The notes: generated from the sequence alone by a model not told the origin. Numbered from the stretch's first letter, positions 8,637 through 18,536 are shown. The stretch: DNA of 64,000 nt from Acetobacteraceae bacterium (GCA_031291725.1 JARLIM010000015.1:174638-238637); one strand, 5' to 3'. Made by a program: numbers and translations.

Positions 8637-9103
8637 TTCACCAGCACTCGCCGCGTGACGGTGTATTTATCAGCGCCGGAGGCCACCAGGATCGTCAGAT
8701 CCCATTGACCAGCCTGCGGCAAGGCCTGTTCCGAATGGAACTGAGAGCCCGCATCGGCGTCGAAGACCAAGTCGGTGGTCATCGACGGACCGACCGGACG
8801 GTGGGCGGTGGCCTGAACCATCGGGTTGGCCAAGGGCTGCCCGTCCCGCCCGGTGACATTCAGCACCGCATGCCCACCATCGGTCTTGGCGTCGACATTC
8901 CAGCCAAGGGCGGCTTGTTGGGCTGCTGTGTCGAGAATCTCTTCGTAATTGTTGGAGGTCTCAAACCCGCCATGCACATTCTCCCCAGGGAAGGTGTGCA
9001 GGGCGGCGTAGATCATCCCGGCGTTGACGATAACCACCACTCCCAAAGCCGCCAGCGAGGCAATGGGGAACCACCGCCATGCCGAATTTTGCTTGTCAGA
9101 CAT
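8633..9103 (-). CDS. ccoH: CcoH/FixH family cbb3 oxidase assembly protein
   Basis: 156-aa protein with one N-terminal membrane helix (FPIASLAALGVVVIVNAGMIY) and a periplasmic beta-rich domain. The segment ending in YEEILDTAAQQAALGW matches the FixH pattern. It is required for assembly or stability of cbb3 oxidase. The ATG at 9103, one base past the ccoG stop, is chosen; GGGAG lies 9 bp upstream. Overlaps ccoI by 4 bp. Confidence 0.85.
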   Translation of the reverse strand: MSDKQNSAWRWFPIASLAALGVVVIVNAGMIYAALHTFPGENVHGGFETSNNYEEILDTAAQQAALGWNVDAKTDGGHAVLNVTGRDGQPLANPMVQATAHRPVGPSMTTDLVFDADAGSQFHSEQALPQAGQWDLTILVASGADKYTVTRRVLVK

Positions 9104-9104
9104 C

Positions 9105-10619
9105 TCAATGCACTCCCGCATCTGCATTCGCTGCCGCTTCTGGGCCGAGGAAGACCGCATGATAGATGGTCTTCTCACCCGTGTTGGTGTTGCGCAGGGT
9201 AAAGTCGAACTTGGTCGACGCGCCATGATCGGGGGCCATCACCAGCACGCGGAACGCACCCACCTGATCCGGACCAACCGGCAGATGCAGCACTTGCTCA
9301 CGATCTTCATGGGTCTCTGACATCGCCATGCTGGCATCTGCTATGCCGGCCATGCCGAGATCGAAAGTGGCCGGGGCGTGCGTCTTGTTGGTCACTTTGA
9401 TGGTGTAGCCATTGCGGATCGAGCCATCGGCGATGCGCACGAACAGCGGTGCGCGGTCTTGCAGGACAGACAGATTGATCGTCGCGCGGTTGGACATCGC
9501 AATCACCATCACCGTGATCGCCACGCTCATCGCCGACAGATAAATGATCGTGCGTGGGCGGAACAAATGGGCGGGCAGGTGAACGCCTTTGGCAATGGCT
9601 GCCTGACGTTCCAACGTGTCCCAGGCGATCAGCCCGGTGGGACGGCCAACTTTCTTCATCGCGGTATCGCAGGCATCGATGCACAGACCGCAGCCGATGC
9701 AGGGCAACTGGATACCGTCACGAATGTCGATGCCGGTGGGGCAGGCGGTCACGCAACCGCCGCAATCGATGCAATCGCCGTATTTCTCGCCGGTGGTGTT
9801 GTTGCGCTGTGCCTTCAAATGGCCGCGCTTTTCACCGCGCCAGGATTGATAGGTGACGATGAAGCTCTGCTCGTCCAGCATCGCGGACTGAAAGCGCGGC
9901 CACGGGCACATGAAGGTGCAGACCTGCTCACGCGCCCAGCCGGCCAGCAGATAGGTGCTCGCGGTAAACAGGAAGGTGAAGCCGTAAACGGCCGTTCCTG
10001 CCTGTCCCGTCCAGAAGCGATGCACGATGGACGGCGCATCGAGGAAGTACATGATCCACGCCCCGCCGGTCCAGAAGGCGATGGCCAGCCAGATGGCATG
10101 CTTGGCGACTTTGCGCCATGCGGTGTCGAAGGTCATCTTGGACGCATCCCGGCGCATGCGCTGGTTGCGGTCGCCCTCGATCTGGCGCTCGACGAGCATG
10201 AAAAGGTCGGTCCAGACCGTCTGTGGACAGGCAAAGCCACACCAGACGCGGCCGAAAAGAGAGGTGACAAGGAAGAGGCCGAGGGCCGCCAGGATCAGCA
10301 GGCCGGTGAGATAATAGATATCCTGCGGCCAGAATTCGAGATTGAAGAAGTAGAAGCGGCGATCATAGATATCCAGCAGGATTGCCTGATTGGGCTCACC
10401 GACACCCCGGTCCCACCGGAACCAGGGCACGATGTAGTAGAATCCGAGGCAAAGGACCAAAATGGCCCACTTCAGGGAACGAACCTTTCCAGATACGGCT
10501 TTCGGATAAACCTTTTTGTGGTCCTCGAAATACTGCATGAAACCTTCGGCTTCAGGCTCCGTGGTCTGATCCGGTTCCGTCTTACCAATGTGGGCCATTT
10601 GGGCCTTGTCCTCTGACAT
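9105..10619 (-). CDS. ccoG: CcoG (FixG/RdxA), ferredoxin-like cbb3 oxidase accessory protein
   Basis: 504-aa polytopic membrane protein with two 4Fe-4S cluster motifs (CIDCGGCVTACPTGIDIRDG and CIGCGLCIDACDTAM) and additional conserved CGFACPQTVW and CTFMCPWPRFQ segments. A C-terminal Ig-like FixG domain follows. CcoG is a cupric reductase acting in the copper supply for cbb3 oxidase. Located 12 bp after ccoP in the same operon. Confidence 0.92.
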   Translation of the reverse strand: MSEDKAQMAHIGKTEPDQTTEPEAEGFMQYFEDHKKVYPKAVSGKVRSLKWAILVLCLGFYYIVPWFRWDRGVGEPNQAILLDIYDRRFYFFNLEFWPQDIYYLTGLLILAALGLFLVTSLFGRVWCGFACPQTVWTDLFMLVERQIEGDRNQRMRRDASKMTFDTAWRKVAKHAIWLAIAFWTGGAWIMYFLDAPSIVHRFWTGQAGTAVYGFTFLFTASTYLLAGWAREQVCTFMCPWPRFQSAMLDEQSFIVTYQSWRGEKRGHLKAQRNNTTGEKYGDCIDCGGCVTACPTGIDIRDGIQLPCIGCGLCIDACDTAMKKVGRPTGLIAWDTLERQAAIAKGVHLPAHLFRPRTIIYLSAMSVAITVMVIAMSNRATINLSVLQDRAPLFVRIADGSIRNGYTIKVTNKTHAPATFDLGMAGIADASMAMSETHEDREQVLHLPVGPDQVGAFRVLVMAPDHGASTKFDFTLRNTNTGEKTIYHAVFLGPEAAANADAGVH

Positions 10620-10631
10620 TTAAACGAACTC

Positions 10632-11513
10632 TTACTCGCCGCCGCCAAGGTCATGGACATAGATCGCCACGCTCTTGATGGTTGCGGTATCGAGGCGGCC
10701 ATTCCAGTTTGGCATCACGCCCATATGTGGTGACGTGACCTGACGCACGATAAGATCGCGTGTGCCACCATAAAGGTGAATTTTGCTGGCCAGACGCGGA
10801 GCGCCGACGTCGCGGTTGCCTTCGCCGTTGTCACCGTGGCACGAGGCGCAGTTGGCGGCGAAGATGTCCTTGCCGGCTGCGATGCTGGCAGGTGCGGCGT
10901 CCTTGAGAGCCAGACCGAAGAAGGCCGTGCTGACATAGTCAGCCACTTGCTGGATCTCTTCTGGCTTGAGCAGACCGTCAGTGCCGAATTTTGGCATCTG
11001 GCTGTCACGCGCCGCATCGTCACCGCTGCGGATGCCGTGGGTGATGGTTTGCTGAATGTCTTCCAGCTTGCCACCCCACAGCCACGAGCCCGCCGCCAGG
11101 GCCGGGAAGCCCGGATTGCCTGCTCCACCAGCACCATGACAAGGCTGGCAGTTATTGGCGAAGGTGATGCGTCCCGCCGTCTGGGCTGCGGCAAGCAGTT
11201 CAGGGTTTTTGCGGATATCGTCGAAGGAGGCGGCTGCCACCTTGCTCATCACCGCATTACGCTCGGCGGCAAACCCCTTCACATCGGCCATCACGTCGTT
11301 GCGGGAGGAAGCCCCCAACAAGCCATGAATGTAGCCCTTGCCGTATGGAAAGGAGGGAAAGAACACAAAATACACCAACGCCCACAAAATACATGCAAGC
11401 CAAGTATACAGCCACCATTTCGGCAGCGGTGTGTTCAACTCTTTCAATCCATCCCACTCGTGGCCAGTTGTGTCTGTCCCCGTGTGTTCGTCACGTTCGA
11501 TATTCAGTGCCAT
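10632..11513 (-). CDS. ccoP: cbb3 cytochrome c oxidase subunit III (CcoP), dihaem
   Basis: 293 aa: an N-terminal cytoplasmic stretch, one membrane helix near residues 33-53 (WWLYTWLACILWALVYFVFF), then two class I cytochrome c domains with haem motifs NCQPCH (residues 121-126) and NCASCH (221-226). Passes electrons to CcoO/CcoN. Good ribosome site GGAGG 7 bp before the ATG. Follows ccoQ immediately. Confidence 0.95.
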   Translation of the reverse strand: MALNIERDEHTGTDTTGHEWDGLKELNTPLPKWWLYTWLACILWALVYFVFFPSFPYGKGYIHGLLGASSRNDVMADVKGFAAERNAVMSKVAAASFDDIRKNPELLAAAQTAGRITFANNCQPCHGAGGAGNPGFPALAAGSWLWGGKLEDIQQTITHGIRSGDDAARDSQMPKFGTDGLLKPEEIQQVADYVSTAFFGLALKDAAPASIAAGKDIFAANCASCHGDNGEGNRDVGAPRLASKIHLYGGTRDLIVRQVTSPHMGVMPNWNGRLDTATIKSVAIYVHDLGGGE

Positions 11514-11516
11514 GGA

Positions 11517-11681
11517 TCAGCCTCCTTGCCGATCGTCGTCGAGGGGGATCTGGCCGTGCTGCTGCAGCGCTGCCTTTCGGCTGGGCCAGTAAGTGGTGAC
11601 AAAAATGCCAACGAAGATCAGCACCATCGCCACCACCCCGTAATGCCGGAACCAACCGGCAAATGAGATGAAGTCGATCAC
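11517..11681 (-). CDS. ccoQ: cbb3 cytochrome oxidase subunit CcoQ (FixQ)
   Basis: 54-aa protein in the only gap between ccoO and ccoP, starting at GTG 11681 (4-bp overlap with the ccoO stop) and ending with TGA at 11517. It has one membrane helix ([18 protein letters not shown]) followed by a basic turn PSRK and a polar tail, the usual CcoQ layout. CcoQ stabilises the CcoP-CcoNO interaction. Identification rests on position, size and topology. Confidence 0.85.
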   Translation of the reverse strand: MIDFISFAGWFRHYGVVAMVLIFVGIFVTTYWPSRKAALQQHGQIPLDDDRQGG

Positions 11682-12406
11682 TGCTGGGGGTTCTCCGCGC
11701 TCGGGTCGGTGAAGTCCACCATCGTGCCCAGAACCTGAAGATAGGCCACCAGCGCATCCAGTTCCGTCACCTCATGACCATTGCCCGGCACCAGATTGGC
11801 CTTCGGGTAACGCTTCATCAGGGCGTCCGTGTCTGCGCCAGGGGTTGCCTGGGCTTCAAGGTCAGCCTTGGCCTGCGCCACTTCTTCGTCCGTATACGGG
11901 ACGCCGACAATGCGCAGGGTTTTCAGCTTCTCGGCGATATTGTCGTATTTCAGCGGCGTTTCAGCCAGGAAGCGATAGGACGGCATGATGCTTTCCGGCA
12001 CCAGCGATTGCGGGTGGATCAGATGCCCGTAATGCCAGTCGTTCGAGTATTTGCCGCCCACGCGGGCCAGATCAGGCCCGGTGCGCTTGGAGCCCCACTG
12101 GAACGGATGGTCATACATGCTCTCGGCAGCGAGGCTGTAATGGCCATAACGCTCCACCTCGTCACGCAGCGAACGGATCATCTGGCTGTGGCAGAGGTAG
12201 CACCCCTCGCGCACATAGATGTCGCGGCCAGCCTGTTCGAGCGGTGAATAGGGACGAACCCCCTTCACATGCTCGACAGTGGTTTCGATGGTGAACAGCG
12301 GGACAATTTGCACCAGACCACCGATGGAGATGGTCAGGATTGCGAGGATTATGAGCAGAAACGCATTCCGCTCAATCGTCGCATGAGAGAAACCACGAGA
12401 TGCCAT
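11678..12406 (-). CDS. ccoO: cbb3 cytochrome c oxidase subunit II (CcoO), monohaem
   Basis: 242-aa membrane-anchored cytochrome c. One N-terminal helix (residues 17-37) is followed by the haem-binding motif CYLCH (residues 69-73) and the conserved [18 protein letters not shown] segment. The ATG at 12406 follows GGGAG by 9 bp; an upstream extension through the ccoN stop is not credible. Lies 4 bp after ccoN. Confidence 0.95.
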   Translation of the reverse strand: MASRGFSHATIERNAFLLIILAILTISIGGLVQIVPLFTIETTVEHVKGVRPYSPLEQAGRDIYVREGCYLCHSQMIRSLRDEVERYGHYSLAAESMYDHPFQWGSKRTGPDLARVGGKYSNDWHYGHLIHPQSLVPESIMPSYRFLAETPLKYDNIAEKLKTLRIVGVPYTDEEVAQAKADLEAQATPGADTDALMKRYPKANLVPGNGHEVTELDALVAYLQVLGTMVDFTDPSAENPQQ

Positions 12407-12410
12407 TGTC

Positions 12411-13868
12411 TTATTCTCCCGCTGCCAGGGCTGCGTTGGGCAGCATCGATGCCGCCGAGCGCGGGCCACGGATCGTCTTGTAAGCGTTATAGACCATGAT
12501 CAGCGCCCCCAGCAGGAAGAACAGCCCGCCGAACAGACGGATCATCAGGAAGGGATGCACGGCCACGACCGACTCAACGAACGAGTACTGCAGGAAGCCC
12601 TGCGCATCGTAGGCGCGCCACATCAGGCCTTCCATGATGCCGGCCACCCACATCGAGGTGATGTAGAACACAATGCCCAGCGTCGCCGTCCAGTAATGCC
12701 ACGAGATCAGCTTCACCGAATACATCGCATCACGCTTCCAGAGCACCGGGATAAGGTAGTAGATCGCGCCGAAGCTGATGAACGCCACCCAACCCAGAGC
12801 ACCCGAGTGAACGTGACCAATGGTCCAGTTCGTGTAGTGCGACAGGGCGTTGACGTCGCGGATGGCCATCACCGGGCCTTCGAAGGTGGACATACCGTAG
12901 AAGCCCACGGCCGTCACCGAGAAGCGCAGGCCTGGATCGGTGCGCAGCTTGTCCCATGCGCCCGAGAGCGTCATCAGGCCGTTGATCATGCCACCCCAAG
13001 ACGGCATCCACAACATGACAGAGAAGGTCATGCCCAAAATCTGCGTCCAGTCCGGCAGTGCGGTGTAATGCAGATGATGCGGGCCGGCCCAGATATACAG
13101 GAAGATCAGCGACCAGAAGTGGAAGATCGACAGGCGGTAGGAGTAAACCGGACGGTTGGCCGCCTTGGGGATGAAGTAATACATCATGCCCAGGAAGCCG
13201 GCGGTCAGGAAGAAGCCGACGGCGTTGTGGCCATACCACCACTGCACCATCGCATCCTGCGTGCCCGAGAAGAGCGAGTAGCTTTTGGCACCGAAGAACG
13301 ACACCGGAACCGCCATGTTGTTGCCAAGATGCAGCACCGCCACGGTCAGGATGAAGGCCAAGTAGAACCAGTTGGCAACGTAGATGTGCGGCTCTTTGCG
13401 CATGATGATCGTGCCGATGTACACGATGGCATACAGGACCCAAATCATCGTCAGCCACAGGTCGAGGTGCCATTCCGGCTCGGCGTATTCACGCCCTTCC
13501 GTGAAGCCCAGCACGTAGCTGAGTGCGGCCATCACGATGAAGAACTGAAAAGCCCAGAAGATGAAATTCGCCAGCGCCGACCCACCCCACAGGCGAACCT
13601 GACAGGTGCGTTGGACGACATACATCGAGGTGCCGAACAGCATCGATCCGCCAAAGGCAAAGATCGCACCTGACGTGTGCACCGGGCGCAAGCGGCCGAA
13701 ATTGGTGAACGAGTAGCCCAGGTTCAATTCAGGCCAAGTCAATTCGGCTGCAAGGTAGCAACCGACAGCAAACGCCACCACTGCCCAGAAAATAGCAGCA
13801 ATGATGAACTTACGGACGACTTCCTCGTTATAGGTCACGGGAGCCGATCCGGTGGTGACATTAGCCAT
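12411..13868 (-). CDS. ccoN: cbb3 cytochrome c oxidase catalytic subunit I (CcoN)
   Basis: 485-aa haem-copper oxidase of the C family, with twelve predicted helices. The haem and CuB ligands are visible: RPVHTSG (low-spin haem His), [10 protein letters not shown] (CuB His), GPHHLHY (two CuB His), and the [13 protein letters not shown] block with the haem b3 and haem b histidines. Start at ATG 13868 with GGAGG 6 bp upstream; it overlaps the preceding small membrane gene by 8 bp. High-affinity terminal oxidase for microaerobic respiration. Confidence 0.96.
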   Translation of the reverse strand: MANVTTGSAPVTYNEEVVRKFIIAAIFWAVVAFAVGCYLAAELTWPELNLGYSFTNFGRLRPVHTSGAIFAFGGSMLFGTSMYVVQRTCQVRLWGGSALANFIFWAFQFFIVMAALSYVLGFTEGREYAEPEWHLDLWLTMIWVLYAIVYIGTIIMRKEPHIYVANWFYLAFILTVAVLHLGNNMAVPVSFFGAKSYSLFSGTQDAMVQWWYGHNAVGFFLTAGFLGMMYYFIPKAANRPVYSYRLSIFHFWSLIFLYIWAGPHHLHYTALPDWTQILGMTFSVMLWMPSWGGMINGLMTLSGAWDKLRTDPGLRFSVTAVGFYGMSTFEGPVMAIRDVNALSHYTNWTIGHVHSGALGWVAFISFGAIYYLIPVLWKRDAMYSVKLISWHYWTATLGIVFYITSMWVAGIMEGLMWRAYDAQGFLQYSFVESVVAVHPFLMIRLFGGLFFLLGALIMVYNAYKTIRGPRSAASMLPNAALAAGE

Positions 13869-14082
13869 GTCCGGCCTCCTTGTGCGCAATGGCGCGCGCG
13901 GCGTCACGATAATCGTAGACGCGCTTGATGGTGCTGAAGCCGAACAGGAAAGCAAAGATCACCAAGCCATAGCCGAAGATCTCGATTTCCACGTCGACGG
14001 CCCGGGCTGCCAGCAGCAGCCCAAGCAGACCAAGGGGAACCATCATGAACCCCACGATCGAATTTGCAGTTTGATTATCCAT
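13861..14082 (-). CDS. Small membrane protein preceding ccoN (unknown function)
   Basis: 73-aa protein with two hydrophobic segments ([17 protein letters not shown] and [18 protein letters not shown]) and a basic C-terminus. It begins at ATG 14082 and its stop overlaps the ccoN start by 8 bp, so it is the promoter-proximal gene of the cco operon and translationally coupled to ccoN. I do not recognise a family. The position suggests an accessory subunit or assembly factor of the oxidase, which is inference from context only. Confidence 0.7.
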   Translation of the reverse strand: MDNQTANSIVGFMMVPLGLLGLLLAARAVDVEIEIFGYGLVIFAFLFGFSTIKRVYDYRDAARAIAHKEAGHG

Positions 14083-14149
14083 GTGCGCATGCCTCTGCAC
14101 GGTTGACTCGTTCGACGGAACAACCTCGCATGACGCGGCGCAGCAGAAA

Positions 14150-14163
14150 TTGACCCAAATCAA
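14150..14163. promoter_or_regulatory. Fnr/FixK-type binding box
   Basis: TTGACCCAAATCAA fits the consensus TTGA-N6-TCAA perfectly. It lies 68 bp upstream of the first gene of the cco operon and 49 bp upstream of the divergent membrane protein gene. This is the expected control element for a cbb3 oxidase operon induced at low oxygen by an Fnr or FixK protein. Either or both directions could be controlled. Confidence 0.75.
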
Positions 14164-14211
14164 GGCGGCTTACGGTAAAATGGACAAGCTGCAATCAAGA
14201 GGATTGCTTCG

Positions 14212-14982
14212 ATGATTGATCATTCGGCGATGCTGTCCAGCTTGTGTGGACCTGATGGTGCGCCTAACTTATTGACGTTGCTTGGATCTCTGTTCTTGGC
14301 GGGTGTGGTGGGCAGTGTCGCGCATTGTGGTCCAATGTGCGGACCTTTCGTTTTGGCGCAGGTTTCACGGAACTGGGCGCGTCTTAAATTAGATGACATG
14401 TGCCCACGCCAGCGCGTGCGGCAGGGGCTGCTTTTGCCCTATCATTTTGGCCGTTTGCTCACATATAGCGGACTCGGTGCAATCGCCGCTGCGTCGGGGG
14501 CGGTGGTGGGGAAGGTGCCCGGGCTTGGTGTTATCCCATCTGTCTTATTGTTACTCGGTGCGTTAATGCTGTTCGGTCAGGCAATGACAAAATTGCTGCC
14601 AGCGCGGATGGCGGGGTGGCTGGCGGCGGTGCATCTGCCGTGGCGGTGGGGGGCGCCATTGTCGCGCTTGGCCAATCGCATCGATCGCGATTCACCGCGC
14701 GGCGCAGTGCTCTTTGGTGTTGTGTTGGGATTTCTGCCCTGTGGTCTGCTCTATGCCGCCTTGGCGGTTGCGGCTTCGACTGCCGGTCCGTTGGACGGGG
14801 CTTTGGCCATGTGTGCCTTCGGCTTGGGCACGGTGCCGAGTCTGGCGGCCTTGGGTGTATTCGGCCAGATGGTCGGCCGGCATTGGGGGGGGGTGGTCAC
14901 GCGCGTGGGGCCGGCCTTGCTGCTGCTGAATGCGGTGATTCTGACGGTGATGGCGTGGCAACGCTTTGCGGCTTTGGTCTGA
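14212..14982 (+). CDS. DsbD/TauE-SafE-like membrane protein
   Basis: 256-aa polytopic membrane protein with the HCGPMCGPF motif in the first helix and GFLPCGLLYAAL in the middle, the signature of the sulfite exporter TauE/SafE-like, DsbD_2-type family often found beside cbb3 oxidase genes. The paired cysteines within membrane helices suggest copper or thiol transfer during oxidase or cytochrome assembly (inference). Divergent from the cco operon and sharing its Fnr box. Preceded by AGAGGA. Confidence 0.7.
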   Translation: MIDHSAMLSSLCGPDGAPNLLTLLGSLFLAGVVGSVAHCGPMCGPFVLAQVSRNWARLKLDDMCPRQRVRQGLLLPYHFGRLLTYSGLGAIAAASGAVVGKVPGLGVIPSVLLLLGALMLFGQAMTKLLPARMAGWLAAVHLPWRWGAPLSRLANRIDRDSPRGAVLFGVVLGFLPCGLLYAALAVAASTAGPLDGALAMCAFGLGTVPSLAALGVFGQMVGRHWGGVVTRVGPALLLLNAVILTVMAWQRFAALV

Positions 14983-15144
14983 ATTTTGCGTTGAGCTGCG
15001 ATCGCGCGCGACATCGTGGCTTGGGCCTGATAAATTGTCCTCTCCCGTGTCGAACTGCGCTGTCCTGCCTGGGGTGGGACGGTCGGTTTCGTGCGGTCTG
15101 GAGTCATCGCGAGGCAGTCTCGCCAGCAGCGGAAGAGCGTAAGT

Positions 15145-17664
15145 TTGTCCCATCCGGTTGCAATTGACGAAATGGTGGATGGAAAGGGAGGGCTGCGACC
15201 GCAATGGCGCGGGCTGATCGGCACATTCGCGGCACTAGGTGGCGGAGGATTGGCGGAACGTGGCGCGCGTCTGCGGCGGGCCTTCGAGGAAGAGGGTGTC
15301 ACCTCGATGCTGCCCGGTCCCTCGACCACCGACCATATCTGGCGCTGCGACCCGGTGCCGCTGCCAATTCTGGCAAGCGACTTCGCCGATATCGAAGCTG
15401 GGTTGATCCAACGTGCGCGTTTGCTGGAGGCGATTCTGGCTGATCTCTATGGTCGGCAGAGCCTGCTGGCCGATGGCACGCTGCCGCCGTCTTTGGTCTA
15501 TGACAATCCTGGATTCCAGCGCGCCTGTTGCGGGATGCCGCAGGATTCGGGGCTGCATTTCTATGCGGCCGACCTGGTGCGTGGGCCGGATGGGGCGTGG
15601 CGCGTGCTGGCGGATCGCACGGCGGGGGCGGGCGGGATTGGCTTTGCGCGGGAAAACCGCCGCATGCTCTCGCGCGTGCTGCCGGAACTGACCCGTCCGA
15701 TGCAGCTGCGTCATCTGCGGCCGTTTTTCGATTTCTGGCAGGATTCACTGCACAAGCTTGCCCATAACCCAGCCTTATCCGCCACCCGCAGCGGCGGTCC
15801 GGCGGTGGCGCTGCTGACACCGGGCACCAGCTCGCCGCAATGGTTCGAACACATGTTCCTGGCCCGCGAACTGTCCTGCGCCCTGGTGGAAGGCGGCGAT
15901 CTGACGGTGCGCGGCGGTGTACTCTATCTGAAGACCTTGCGCGGCCTGCAACAGGTCGATGTGCTCGTCCGACGCTCCGAGGGGCGGCTGATCGATCCGT
16001 TGGAGTTGGACCAGCGCAGCCATATCGGCGTGCCCGGCCTGATGGATGCGGCCCGCTCGGGGGCGGTCAAGATTGCCAACGATCCAGGGGCCGCCGCTGC
16101 CGAAGCTCCGGCGCTGGCGGCGTTTCTGCCCAATTTGTGCAACCGGCTGCTTGATGAACGGCTGATGATGCAAAGCGTGCCCACGTTGTGGCTCGGCGAG
16201 GCGCGGGCGCGGGCGATGGTGCAGCAAGACCCGAATCGCTGGCTGATCCGACCGGCGACGGACGGCAATGCGCATGCCATGACGCCGGCTGAGATGCTGC
16301 CGGCCGATCGTGAAGTGCTGATGCGCAAGATCGAGCAACGGCCTTGGGATTGGGCGGCCTCGGCCATCATCCCGCCTTCGGTCGCCCCCTGCCTGCAAGG
16401 CGAGCGTTTAGAACCGCTGCCGGTGGTGTTGCGCGTGTTTCTTGTGCAGGACCAAGGCGAATGGCGCGCCATGCAAGGCGGCCTCGCGCGGGTGGTGGAG
16501 CCGGGGCAACTCGCCGGCAGCCTGCCGATGGGCGGTCTGTCGAAGGATGTTTGGGTGCTCAACGAGGAACGCTCGGACGTCATCGGCCCCGCACCGCTGC
16601 CGGCGCCGGTGCTGCGCATCCGCCGCACCTCGGGCGATCTGCCGTCGCGCGTGGCGGATAATCTGTTCTGGCTCGGGCGGCATGTGGAGCGGATGGAACG
16701 CTCTGGCCGCCTGATCCGCGCCGCCGTCTCCCGCCTCGCACGCGGGGCGACCTTGGCGCCGCGTGAGGTGGTGGAGCTGCAATCCGTCGCGCGCTGTCTG
16801 GTGGAGGCAGGCTGCATTTCGCCCGATTTCGTGCGGGTTGAATCCTCCGGTGCCGGGCTGGCCGAGGCGTTGATCGCCACCACGCGAGACACCGGCGCGC
16901 TGATGCAGCAATTCGCCAACATCTCCCGCCTGACGGAGAGTGTGCGCGACCGTCTGACCGGCGATATGTATGCCACCTTTACCCAAACTCTGCGTTCGGC
17001 GCGGGAAGATGCGCTCAATGCCGGGCGCAGCCTGGACGGATTGAGCCATGCGATGGTGTCCATCCAACGCTACACCAACGCGGTCGCCGGTGTGGCGGCG
17101 GAAAGCATGGTGCGTGGCGGCGGCTGGATTTTCCTCGACCTGGGCCGACGGATGGAGCGCGCCCATGCAGTGACGAGCGAGATTGCCATTGCCATCAACC
17201 AGACCCCGCCGCGCATCGAGACCGGTTTGCGGCTGGCGTTGGAATTATGCGACAGCGCGATTACCTATCGCACGCGCTATATGAATGTGTTGCAGCCCGC
17301 CCCGGTGCTCGATCTGGTGCTGGCCGACCAGGGCAATCCGCGTGGGTTGGCGTTCCAGCTGGTGGCAATTCACTCGCTGCTCGATGAATTGTCCGAACCC
17401 GGCCCGCGTGAGATGTTCGCAGGTGTGGCGGCGGGGCTGGTGGCAGAGGTGGAGGCGCTGGTGGAAGGTGTGTTGGCCGCCAAGGATCAGGCGCTGGCCG
17501 CCTCCGATTTGCCGCCGATGCTGGAGGGCATTGCCAACACCATCGGCGACCTGTCCGACCGCATCACGCGGCGCTATTTCGCGCTGCTGCCGGTGGCCCG
17601 CAGCGTGGGCACGGGCGAAGCCGATGACAGTGAAGACACCGAGCAATTGCAGGGCGTGGCATGA
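15145..17664 (+). CDS. Circularly permuted ATP-grasp type 2 protein fused to alpha-E (DUF403) domain
   Basis: 839 aa. The first ~480 residues form the circularly permuted ATP-grasp module (DEMVDG at the start, then SLVYDNPGFQRACCG, VLADRT, LTPGTSSPQWFEH and LVRRSEGRLIDPLELDQRS). From about residue 495 (PSRVADNLFWLGRHVERMER) comes the helical alpha-E domain. Families of this kind are predicted to form peptide or amide bonds. The TTG at 15145 with GGAAG upstream keeps the conserved residues before DEM; ATG 15172 and GTG 15091 are alternatives. Its stop overlaps the transglutaminase start by 4 bp. The 162 bp before it hold no gene. Confidence 0.82.
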   Translation: MSHPVAIDEMVDGKGGLRPQWRGLIGTFAALGGGGLAERGARLRRAFEEEGVTSMLPGPSTTDHIWRCDPVPLPILASDFADIEAGLIQRARLLEAILADLYGRQSLLADGTLPPSLVYDNPGFQRACCGMPQDSGLHFYAADLVRGPDGAWRVLADRTAGAGGIGFARENRRMLSRVLPELTRPMQLRHLRPFFDFWQDSLHKLAHNPALSATRSGGPAVALLTPGTSSPQWFEHMFLARELSCALVEGGDLTVRGGVLYLKTLRGLQQVDVLVRRSEGRLIDPLELDQRSHIGVPGLMDAARSGAVKIANDPGAAAAEAPALAAFLPNLCNRLLDERLMMQSVPTLWLGEARARAMVQQDPNRWLIRPATDGNAHAMTPAEMLPADREVLMRKIEQRPWDWAASAIIPPSVAPCLQGERLEPLPVVLRVFLVQDQGEWRAMQGGLARVVEPGQLAGSLPMGGLSKDVWVLNEERSDVIGPAPLPAPVLRIRRTSGDLPSRVADNLFWLGRHVERMERSGRLIRAAVSRLARGATLAPREVVELQSVARCLVEAGCISPDFVRVESSGAGLAEALIATTRDTGALMQQFANISRLTESVRDRLTGDMYATFTQTLRSAREDALNAGRSLDGLSHAMVSIQRYTNAVAGVAAESMVRGGGWIFLDLGRRMERAHAVTSEIAIAINQTPPRIETGLRLALELCDSAITYRTRYMNVLQPAPVLDLVLADQGNPRGLAFQLVAIHSLLDELSEPGPREMFAGVAAGLVAEVEALVEGVLAAKDQALAASDLPPMLEGIANTIGDLSDRITRRYFALLPVARSVGTGEADDSEDTEQLQGVA

Positions 17665-18536
17665 GATACCGGATCAGCCACACCACGACCTATGATTATG
17701 CACGGCCCGTCGATCTGGCGAGCCACATGCTGCACCTGCTGCCACGCGATGTGCCGGGGCAGAGTGTGATGTCTGCCGCCTTGGAGGCCGAGCCGCTGCC
17801 GGGGCGGATGAATCTGGCCGATGACCATTTCGGCAATCATGTCTCCTGGATGTTCCTCGACCGCAGGCATGACAGGTTCTCGGTCACGCTCAAGGCGGAG
17901 GTGGATGTGTTCTTCCAGCCGCCCCCGCCGGTGGACGAGACCCTGCCGTGGGAAGATGTGGCGGCCGTGGCGTTGGCCGGTGGGCCGGGGGCGTGGCAGG
18001 CGGCGGAATTCCTGTTCGACAGCCCGATGCTGCCCGCTGAACCCGCCGCCGGTGCCTATGCTGTGGTCAGCTTCCCACCGGGGCGACCGGTCTTGGAAGG
18101 CTTGCTGGATTTGAATGCGCGCATTCGCAAGGAATTCAGCTTCAAGCCGGGTGTGACCAATGTGCAGACCACGGTGGCCAAGGTGCTCTCACAGCGTGCC
18201 GGGGTGTGTCAGGATTTCACCCATCTGATGATCGCCGGCCTGCGCGCCATCGGGCTGCCGGCCCGCTACGTCTCAGGCTATTTGCGCACCCGTCCACCTC
18301 CAGGCCAACCCGCCCGTCGCGGCGCGGATCAGTCGCATGCCTGGGTTGGCGCCTGGATGGGGCCGGCACATGGCTGGGTGGATCTCGATCCGACCAATAA
18401 TCTGGTGGTCAAGGATGAGCATGTGGTGCTCGCCTATGGTCGCGATTACAGCGATATCAGCCCAGTGCGCGGTGTCATTCTCGGCGGCGGGCGGCATAAC
18501 GTGTCGGTGGGCGTGGATTTGGAGGCGGTGGAGTAA
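17661..18536 (+). CDS. Transglutaminase-like cysteine protease family protein
   Basis: 291 aa. N-terminal beta domain with RYRISHTTTYDYARPV, typical of bacterial transglutaminase proteins associated with alpha-E genes, then the catalytic core: Cys in RAGVCQDFTHL, His in DQSHAWVGAW and Asp in WVDLDPTNN. Acts with the preceding ATP-grasp/alpha-E protein, probably to make and cleave or cross-link a small peptide; the substrate is unknown. 4-bp overlap with that gene. The following 181 bp (18537-18717) hold no convincing gene. Confidence 0.85.
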   Translation: MRYRISHTTTYDYARPVDLASHMLHLLPRDVPGQSVMSAALEAEPLPGRMNLADDHFGNHVSWMFLDRRHDRFSVTLKAEVDVFFQPPPPVDETLPWEDVAAVALAGGPGAWQAAEFLFDSPMLPAEPAAGAYAVVSFPPGRPVLEGLLDLNARIRKEFSFKPGVTNVQTTVAKVLSQRAGVCQDFTHLMIAGLRAIGLPARYVSGYLRTRPPPGQPARRGADQSHAWVGAWMGPAHGWVDLDPTNNLVVKDEHVVLAYGRDYSDISPVRGVILGGGRHNVSVGVDLEAVE

